DNA of 49,192 bases from Polyangiaceae bacterium (GTDB lineage Bacteria > Myxococcota_A > Polyangia > Polyangiales > Polyangiaceae): the NCBI GenBank assembly GCA_013214025.1, contig JABSRN010000088.1:1-49192 (forward strand), given 5' to 3'. Made by a program: the position numbers and the translations under genes. The notes below the pieces were generated by a model. The model had not been told where the DNA came from and searched no databases. It worked only from the letters and a program-made list of their open reading frames with translations. Within the stretch, counting starts at the first letter, position 1. Every line of letters begins with the position of its first letter. Below, one piece after another: positions 43,840 to 49,192 of the stretch.

Positions 43840-44561
43840 TTGGGTTTGACTCGCACTCGAGTCTTGAGAGCGTTTAGTTCTGCGTCGATGGCGGCATCAC
43901 CGGTTGCAAGGACCGCGCTGTTATCTCCCAGTTCCAGCGCGCGGAACTGGGCATCCACCTCTTCCCGAGTCATGCCCGTGGGACCCGAAGTTGGGCGCAA
44001 TAGCTCTTCTACTTCTTGGTGAGCGTCTATGGCAGCGTCCACGCCATCCAGCTCCTGCTCCACCTGCCGGAACTCACCGAAGGCATCGGCCTGGGAAGCC
44101 TTGTCCCCTGCGCCGCTAGACAACGCCTTCTGCTTGTTGCGGATTAGTTCTGACTTTTGCGCTTGAAATTTCTCTAGGCGCCGGCCCATGTCTTCAAGAT
44201 CTTCCTTCATTTGGAGAGCCAATCCCCGAGCTTCTACCCGGAGCTGTTCCGCATGTGTCGCTTCGTCGACTACGCGACGTTTTTGCAACAGCGCTTGGCG
44301 GGCCAGTGGCTCATCCCCATGCTTGAGCGCCAACTCCGCCCGTCGCTCCCAGGACTTGAGTTCCTTATCGAGCTCGGCGATGCGAATTTTCAGCTGCTTC
44401 TCCGCCGCCACCGCTGACACCACCTCGCGGCGGGCGTCTCGCAGCGCTCCCTTGAGCTCCTGAAGCGACAGCTCCACGCTCTTTTTCGGGTCCTCAGCAC
44501 CGTCCAGTAAGGCGTTGAAGTTAGACGCAATGACCCGAGAAGCCCGACCGAAAATGCCCAT
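43836..44561 (-). CDS. pspA: PspA/IM30-family membrane-stress protein
   Basis: A 241-residue protein, almost wholly alpha-helical coiled coil, of the PspA/Vipp1 (ESCRT-III-like) family. The amphipathic N-terminus MGIFGRASRVIASNFNALLD binds membranes; DPKKSVELSLQELKGALRDARREVVSAVAAEKQL is the diagnostic first helix pair, and long Arg/Glu/Ala-rich helices follow. Such proteins assemble on inner-membrane surfaces under stress to limit proton leakage. ATG 44561 is used; the frame reaches a GTG at 44579. No pspB, pspC or pspF homologue is adjacent. The stop overlaps the start of the degenerate ATPase gene by 4 nt, suggesting a joint function. Confidence 0.93.
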   Translation of the reverse strand: MGIFGRASRVIASNFNALLDGAEDPKKSVELSLQELKGALRDARREVVSAVAAEKQLKIRIAELDKELKSWERRAELALKHGDEPLARQALLQKRRVVDEATHAEQLRVEARGLALQMKEDLEDMGRRLEKFQAQKSELIRNKQKALSSGAGDKASQADAFGEFRQVEQELDGVDAAIDAHQEVEELLRPTSGPTGMTREEVDAQFRALELGDNSAVLATGDAAIDAELNALKTRVRVKPK

Positions 44562-44601
44562 TGGGGGCGATCGTGCCACGGTCCGGAGAGCCTCGGGACC
44601 A

Positions 44602-44660
44602 GAAAAATGCGGGTCTGGCCTCTCGGGGCTATCTCTTCCGCTTTTCCGCGGAAAAGCCCC
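44602..44660 (-). terminator. Double-stem hairpin between lpd and pspA
   Basis: Read on the minus strand, GGGGCT (44660-44655) pairs with AGCCCC (44630-44625), and inside it TTCCGC and GCGGAA pair across GGAAAA. A TTTTT run lies at 44607-44603, about 17 nt after the stem. It sits about 60 nt after the lpd stop and 60-100 nt before the pspA start. A terminator for lpd or a control site for pspA are both possible. The 16-bp palindrome CTTTTCCGCGGAAAAG (44641-44656) is part of it. Confidence 0.5.
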
Positions 44661-44717
44661 TAGGAATCTTCGATGGCGGTGGCCCCAAAATCCAGTAGAT
44701 TCGCAATTTTAGAGGAG

Positions 44718-46130
44718 TTACCGATTCACGATGTGAATTGCACGGCCCAAGGACGCCGCGCTGGCCTCCATCAGCGCTTCGCCGAGGGTCGGGTGCGGAT
44801 GAATCGTCAACGCCAGATCTTCGGAGGTAGCGGTCATTTCGAGGGCCAAGGCGGCCTCGCTAATGAGATCGCTCGCCGCCGGTCCGACGATGTGGATCCC
44901 GAGCACTCGGCCGCTGCTGCTCTCCGTTACCACCTTCACAAATCCGTCCGTCTCACGGATGCTCATGGCGCGACCCAGAGCAGCGAATGGGAATTTGCCG
45001 ACGGAAACATCGATGCCTTCTGAACGAGCTTCCTCAGCGGTCTGCCCAACACTGGCGATCTCGGGATCCGTAAACACCACCGACGGGACAGTGACCCAGT
45101 CCTTACCCGCTTTTTCGCCGGCCACTACCTCGGCGCAAACTTCGCCCTCTTTGGACGCCTTGTGCGCCAGCATGGGAGCCCCGCTGACATCACCGATAGC
45201 GTAGATGCCCGGTACGTTGGTCTCGCAAACATCGTTGGTCGGCACAAAACCTCGGGGGTCGATTTCTACGCCGAGATCTTCGAGCCCGAGTCCAGCGGCT
45301 CGCGGCTTCATGCCGACCGCAACCAAACACACGTCACAGTCGATGGCTTCCGTCGCGCCGTCCCGAGTGACCGAAAGGGTCAAGCTGCCATCGTCGTTTT
45401 TGGTGATCGAATCTGCCCGAGTCTCCGTAAGAATCTTCGCGCCGCGCTTCTTCACCGAACGCTCCACGACCTTGCGGCACTCGACATCAATTCCCGGCAA
45501 CAGCGCGGCGGTCAGTTCCACCACCGTGAGATCACTACCGAAGGTCTGGTAGACCATGCCGAGCTCCAGCCCGATAACTCCCCCACCGACTACGACCAGG
45601 CGCTTCGGAATCTTCCGCAAACTCACCGCTTCTCTGGCGCCAATAATTCGCTCGCCATCGAACTCAAATCCCGGGACCTGAATCGTGGCCGATCCCGTCG
45701 CCACGATGATGGCTTTCTCGGCGGTGAGCGTCGATACGCTGCCGTCATCTGCCGTGACCTCAACCGTGTTCTTGCTGGTAAGCTTGCCCTTGCCCCAAAC
45801 GATAGTGGCGCCGTTCGCTTTGAGCAGTGAACGGACACCGCCGGTCAGCTTCTTGACGACACTGGCCTTCCACTCCTGCATTTTCTCTACGGAAAGCTCA
45901 ACGCCGCTGACGCTGATGCCCACATCCTCTGAGTGCTGCGCCTTGTGGTACAGATGAGCGTTGCTGATGAGCGCCTTGCTGGGGATACAGCCCCAGTTGA
46001 GACATACGCCGCCGAACTCCTCTAGCTCCACGACCGCGACCTTTTGGCCCAATTGAGCCAACCGGATACCGCAGACGTAACCCGCCGGGCCACCACCGAT
46101 AACAATAGCGTCGTATTTGGAATCGCTCAT
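44718..46130 (-). CDS. lpdA: Dihydrolipoamide dehydrogenase (E3)
   Basis: A 470-residue flavoprotein that reoxidises dihydrolipoamide in 2-oxoacid dehydrogenase or glycine cleavage complexes, passing electrons to NAD+. FAD-binding AIVIGGGPAGYVCGIRLAQ, redox disulfide GGVCLNWGCIPSKA, NAD-binding VVVGGGVIGLELG, second FAD motif GIYAIGDV and the catalytic HPHPTLGE near the C-terminus are all intact. No E1 or E2 gene is adjacent, so it serves complexes encoded elsewhere. It is followed by pspA in the same direction, with a hairpin between them, so joint transcription is doubtful. Confidence 0.96.
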   Translation of the reverse strand: MSDSKYDAIVIGGGPAGYVCGIRLAQLGQKVAVVELEEFGGVCLNWGCIPSKALISNAHLYHKAQHSEDVGISVSGVELSVEKMQEWKASVVKKLTGGVRSLLKANGATIVWGKGKLTSKNTVEVTADDGSVSTLTAEKAIIVATGSATIQVPGFEFDGERIIGAREAVSLRKIPKRLVVVGGGVIGLELGMVYQTFGSDLTVVELTAALLPGIDVECRKVVERSVKKRGAKILTETRADSITKNDDGSLTLSVTRDGATEAIDCDVCLVAVGMKPRAAGLGLEDLGVEIDPRGFVPTNDVCETNVPGIYAIGDVSGAPMLAHKASKEGEVCAEVVAGEKAGKDWVTVPSVVFTDPEIASVGQTAEEARSEGIDVSVGKFPFAALGRAMSIRETDGFVKVVTESSSGRVLGIHIVGPAASDLISEAALALEMTATSEDLALTIHPHPTLGEALMEASAASLGRAIHIVNR

Positions 46131-46212
46131 CGTGCCGCTCTAACCCATTGTGATGATGAATATCGAGGGAAAACCGCCCGGAAGCCTGAAGCGAGAGCCC
46201 GACGCCCCCAGT

Positions 46213-47247
46213 TCAGCTGGTTCCCGCAGATTTCAGGCTGGCGAGAGCCTCCTCGACCAACTCGGGATCAGCGCGCCGCGGCTGATTTCGCATGCGCTCC
46301 AGGGGGCCCTCCGCGGCGGCTAATGCTGCCGACCCAGCGGCCATCACCGCCATATTTCGCGCGTGGCGCGTCCATGCCGACAGGTCGCCGAGGATCCCGG
46401 ATATGACCCCAGCGTCTCCCAGTTTCGCCAGCGCCACTCGAGCGTCGAGACCGTGAGGATCCGGCACCAAACGAAACCCCGTGTGCGCCCGTTTCATTAG
46501 GGCCTCGCGCGCTGACTTGTAGCCTTGGGCTCCACATAAGGAGATGGCCGCACTCACATCATCGTGTTCGAGATCTCGACCGCCGATCGCTCCCGCCAAG
46601 TGCGCTTCGGCTCGACTGTCTCCAGCCCGACCGAGAATCAATGCGGCTGCCACACGGACCTTATGACCTTCGTCGTTCAACGCTCGGCCGGCGATAGTGA
46701 CCTTCTCGCTCTCGGAGATCTGCTCGAAATCCGATTCGTCCAGCAGTCGCAGCGCTAGGTAGCGCAGCTCGAGATCCTCATCGCTCAGTGCCGTCTCGAG
46801 AGCCTTCGCCAACTCAGCGGGTACAACCCGGCGCGCGGCGATCAACGCTTGATAGCGCATGGCGGCCTCCGTCGAGACCAAAGCCTGTCGAATAATAGAG
46901 CTGGCGACAGCATGCCCGGCGGGAGCCAGCTCGCCCAACGCAACGACCGCCATCTGACGCACCCGAGGCTCGTTGTCATCTGCGCCGCGAAGGATCACGT
47001 CGAGGGATTCCGTGGCTGCCGAATCGGCGAGGGCGAGCAGCGCGTCCGCACGTAAGTTAACGATGGGATCGTCAATAGCTCGCTGCTCCAAGGCCCGTAG
47101 CACTTCGTCTCGCCGCTCCCCTTCGGCATGGCGGACCAAATCACGTAGAACGGACCGCCGCACCCAAGTCTTCGGATTCGAGACATCCCGCAACGCGGCG
47201 GGCAATGAGCGTGGTAACTGCAGGGGCTCAAACACCGCGCTGGACAT
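46213..47247 (-). CDS. HEAT-repeat protein
   Basis: A 344-residue soluble protein made almost entirely of paired helices of the HEAT/PBS-lyase type. Repeat cores include RRSVLRDLVRHAEGERRDEVLRAL, DPIVNLRADALLALADSAA, EPRVRQMAVVALGELAP, DLELRYLALRLLDES and GHKVRVAAALILGRAGDSRAEAHLAGAI. Such solenoids mediate protein-protein contacts. No catalytic motif is visible. ATG 47247 (MSSAVFEPLQ) is used; the longer frame would begin with TTG at 47310. It is divergent from the DedA/VTT gene (66-bp gap from the ATG) and upstream of lpdA in the same direction (82 nt). Confidence 0.82.
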   Translation of the reverse strand: MSSAVFEPLQLPRSLPAALRDVSNPKTWVRRSVLRDLVRHAEGERRDEVLRALEQRAIDDPIVNLRADALLALADSAATESLDVILRGADDNEPRVRQMAVVALGELAPAGHAVASSIIRQALVSTEAAMRYQALIAARRVVPAELAKALETALSDEDLELRYLALRLLDESDFEQISESEKVTIAGRALNDEGHKVRVAAALILGRAGDSRAEAHLAGAIGGRDLEHDDVSAAISLCGAQGYKSAREALMKRAHTGFRLVPDPHGLDARVALAKLGDAGVISGILGDLSAWTRHARNMAVMAAGSAALAAAEGPLERMRNQPRRADPELVEEALASLKSAGTS

Positions 47248-47312
47248 AGCGAGCTTGCCCGAGGGCGTCCACCGTTCTACGTCGACGCGGTGAGCCCGCT
47301 TGGGCGACAATC

Positions 47313-47966
47313 ATGACCCGCCCACCTTCTGACCCCAGCGACAACAGCTCGACAGAGCCACCGACCCCGGATCCATCCGAGGGGGGCGAGTTTTCATACG
47401 TCCAGCGCAACGTCGTCTTGACCGCTGTCAGCCTGTTACTGCTGTTTGTTGGTGTCGGCGTTCTGGGGATTTTTTTTGAAGAGCGGCTTCTGGACGCGAC
47501 TAGCGCCATCTACGACGTTTTGGGATTGCCCGGCTTGCTCGCGATACTATTCGTTAGCGACGCGGTGATATCGCCGGTGCCGCCGGACGTTGTATTGATT
47601 GTATTGGCGAACAGCCCGGCGCACGCGATCTGGACCTACTTGATCCCCGCCATCGGCCTAATGAGCGCCGCCGCCGGCCATATCGGCTGGAAACTTGGCG
47701 GCCTGCTTCGCCACACACGTTCTCTCCAAGTGGTTTTCGCCCGTAGCTCATCGAAAAACACCGACTTCGTGAAACGATATGGCGGATGGGGCGTCGCCCT
47801 AGGAGCGTTAACGCCCGTGCCCTTTTCGATCACTTGCTGGGCCGCCGGCATCGTCCAGGTGCCGTACAAACAATTCTGGTGGGCGACCTTGCTGCGCATT
47901 CCCCGCTACGTCCTCTTCTACGCCGCCATCGCCTACTCGACCGAGATCCTAAGCGCGCTGAGCTGA
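47313..47966 (+). CDS. DedA/VTT-domain membrane protein
   Basis: A 217-residue inner-membrane protein. About 27 polar residues at the N-terminus are followed by a helix (NVVLTAVSLLLLFVGVGVLGIFF) and the VTT (SNARE-associated) core. FVSDAVISPVPPDVVLIVLA is the re-entrant loop with prolines; KRYGGWGVALGALTPVPFSITCWAAGIVQVPYKQFWWATLLRIPRY is the second loop and conserved Arg region. DedA-family proteins act in lipid scrambling or undecaprenyl-phosphate recycling and proton-motive-force homeostasis. This is the only DedA-like gene in the window and has no operon partner. The exact substrate is unknown. Confidence 0.85.
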   Translation: MTRPPSDPSDNSSTEPPTPDPSEGGEFSYVQRNVVLTAVSLLLLFVGVGVLGIFFEERLLDATSAIYDVLGLPGLLAILFVSDAVISPVPPDVVLIVLANSPAHAIWTYLIPAIGLMSAAAGHIGWKLGGLLRHTRSLQVVFARSSSKNTDFVKRYGGWGVALGALTPVPFSITCWAAGIVQVPYKQFWWATLLRIPRYVLFYAAIAYSTEILSALS

Positions 47967-47990
47967 GTTCATAGCCCGGACGCGCCAGTA

Positions 47991-48794
47991 CTAATGGCTG
48001 GCGGGCACAAACACGCGCCGCAAGCCTTCGCTCGCGATCTGAAGAGAGCCGCTCACCAAGATCACTGCCACCGATCCGACAGCAAGCACGTGCGGGGCCC
48101 GCAGCATGCCGAGGGTCCCTTGTTCGAGTAAGGCGCCCAGGCTCACGCCGTCTGGGGGCCCCAAGCCCACAAATCCGAGAGCGGTTTCCCCCAACACAAC
48201 GCCAGCCGCGGCTGTACCAAATTGAACGGCGACCGGTCCGAGCAAGTTGGGCACAATATGACGCGCCAAGACTCGCCGTGGAGCCATACCGAGGCCGCGC
48301 GCGGCCTCGACGAACTGAGCCTCCCGAAGGGACCGGGCCTGGGCAGCAGCGATGCGAGCGAAAGGAGCCCAAACCGAAACACAGAAGACCGCGCCGATGT
48401 GCCACCGCGAAGGGACGCGCACAGCGGACAACACAGCCAGAGCGAGCAAGAAGCTTGGGAACGCTTGCACCAAGTCGCAGGCTCTCAGCATCCATCGCTC
48501 GCTGCGGCCACCCATGAGCCCTGCGGCGGCGCCCAGCGGCGTGCCGCTAAAGAAGCCCACTAGAGACACGGCTGCGGCCAAGCCCAGCGCTCGCCAAGTA
48601 GCGTGGCTGACGAGCGCGAGCAGATCGACTCCGCCATCGCCGCTGCCCAGCGGGTGCTCCCACGACGGCGAGGCCCACGCAAACTCCAAACTCAAACGAT
48701 CCGGCGGCACGCTCCACAGCTGGGACCCCGCCAGCGCTACGCACAACAACACAAGGCTTGGCGAGAACAGCACGGCGCTGCCACGAGATTTCAC
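47991..48794 (-). CDS. Dpp/Opp-type ABC permease (DppC-like)
   Basis: A 267-residue inner-membrane permease of the peptide/nickel importer class. An N-terminal helix is followed by the HPLGSGDGGVDLLA segment, equivalent to HPLGTDDLGRDVLS in DppC. Four to five further helices follow, and the coupling EAA loop EAARGLGMAPRRVLARHIVPNLLGP would contact the ATPase. The ATG overlaps the stop of the upstream permease gene by 4 nt (48791-48794), so the pair is co-translated. The substrate-binding protein and ATPases are expected beyond the right edge. Some conserved positions in the periplasmic segment differ (GGVD in place of GRDV). Confidence 0.85.
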   Translation of the reverse strand: MKSRGSAVLFSPSLVLLCVALAGSQLWSVPPDRLSLEFAWASPSWEHPLGSGDGGVDLLALVSHATWRALGLAAAVSLVGFFSGTPLGAAAGLMGGRSERWMLRACDLVQAFPSFLLALAVLSAVRVPSRWHIGAVFCVSVWAPFARIAAAQARSLREAQFVEAARGLGMAPRRVLARHIVPNLLGPVAVQFGTAAAGVVLGETALGFVGLGPPDGVSLGALLEQGTLGMLRAPHVLAVGSVAVILVSGSLQIASEGLRRVFVPASH

Positions 48795-49192
48795 GACTCA
48801 CTCCCCCGGGGATCGAGCCAAGCTTGAAGCGCGGCGGCGGCGGCTTGAGCGAGCACGAACAAAAAACCTGCGGCCACCACCGATGCCTCTAACACCGGCA
48901 GGTCCCGTGAAGCGTAGGCATCCAACATCAAGCTGCCGAGACCGGGCCGCTCGAACAGCCGCTCCAGCACGACAGCTCCTCCGAGCAGAGCTCCGAGTTG
49001 TGTCGCCACCACGACCGCTATGGGCGCCGAGGCCACGGGCAAGGCATGCACCACCCACGTACGGAAGGGGCTCGCCCCTTTGGCCGCCACCACGGCGAGG
49101 TACTTTTCGCGACTCTGCTCGAGTAGCGTCGCGCGGCCAATTCGAGCCACCTGCGCGGCCAACGGAAGTGCCAACAGACCCGAAGCAAAACA
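48791..49192 (-). CDS. Dpp/Opp-type ABC permease (DppB-like), N-terminus cut by window edge
   Basis: The frame remains open to the right edge; the TTG near 49174 is not a likely start because residues continue upstream (FASGLLALPLAAQVARIGR). The 133 residues present hold the C-terminal half of a DppB-type permease: REKYLAVVAAKGASPFRTWVVHALPVASAP is the EAA loop, and VVVATQLGALLGGAVVLERLFERPGLGSLMLDAYASRDLPVLEASVV is the conserved end. It is the upstream partner of the DppC-like gene, with an ATGA overlap. Start and full length lie outside the window. Confidence 0.85.
   Translation of the reverse strand, partial: CFASGLLALPLAAQVARIGRATLLEQSREKYLAVVAAKGASPFRTWVVHALPVASAPIAVVVATQLGALLGGAVVLERLFERPGLGSLMLDAYASRDLPVLEASVVAAGFLFVLAQAAAAALQAWLDPRGSES

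Overview
The window reads as a stretch of chromosome from a Gram-negative, moderately GC-rich bacterium, most likely a member of Myxococcota (myxobacteria and relatives). The clues are a eukaryote-type Ser/Thr kinase with a transmembrane segment and a PEGA-like tail, a large secreted lipoprotein built of Asp/Cys/Thr-rich repeats, several lipoproteins with Gly/Ser-rich leaders, a large OmpA-family protein with Pro/Gly/Tyr-rich stretches, a YlxR-L7Ae fusion and a type III export-like membrane protein. The assignment is an inference from gene style; no rRNA or other phylogenetic marker was compared.

Layout. 1-2 kb: the end of an IS91-family (HUH, rolling-circle) transposase cut by the window edge, followed by about 0.7 kb of gene-free DNA with two hairpins. 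2-7.2 kb: a small STAS-like protein, then an alcohol dehydrogenase - aldehyde dehydrogenase - cytochrome P450 operon facing a divergent MarR-type regulator, with a perfect 32-bp palindrome over the likely promoter. 7.4-12.4 kb: the Cys-rich lipoprotein, a bacterial relative of sphingolipid C9-methyltransferases, and a small lipoprotein. 12.5-19.7 kb: a DEAD-box helicase, tRNA-Asn, a polysaccharide flippase, an orphan ABC ATPase and the OmpA-family protein. 19.8-25.9 kb: the conserved rimP-nusA-ylxR-infB-rbfA operon, with a terminator-like hairpin in its leader.

26-38.7 kb: a DUF1285-like protein, a methyltransferase, a TPR protein downstream of the Ser/Thr kinase, lysA, a helicase-associated-domain protein with a histone H1-like tail, an HD phosphohydrolase, a FemAB/GNAT-like protein and a dicarboxylate/amino-acid symporter. 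38.9-40.8 kb: a Na+/Ca2+ exchanger followed by a full-length FlhB/SctU-like protein whose NPTH autocleavage motif is replaced by DDDE. 40.8-46.1 kb: PspA translationally coupled to a 999-residue protein joining a degenerate cyclase fold, a degenerate P-loop ATPase and TPR-like repeats, then dihydrolipoamide dehydrogenase. 46.2-49.2 kb: a HEAT-repeat protein, a DedA/VTT membrane protein and two Dpp/Opp-type ABC permeases, the last cut by the window end.

The features most worth follow-up are the orphan SctU/FlhB homologue without an autocleavage site, the PspA-coupled degenerate signalling ATPase, the sphingolipid-methyltransferase-like enzyme, and the P450 operon with its palindromic operator. 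Most other genes are ordinary housekeeping or transport functions.
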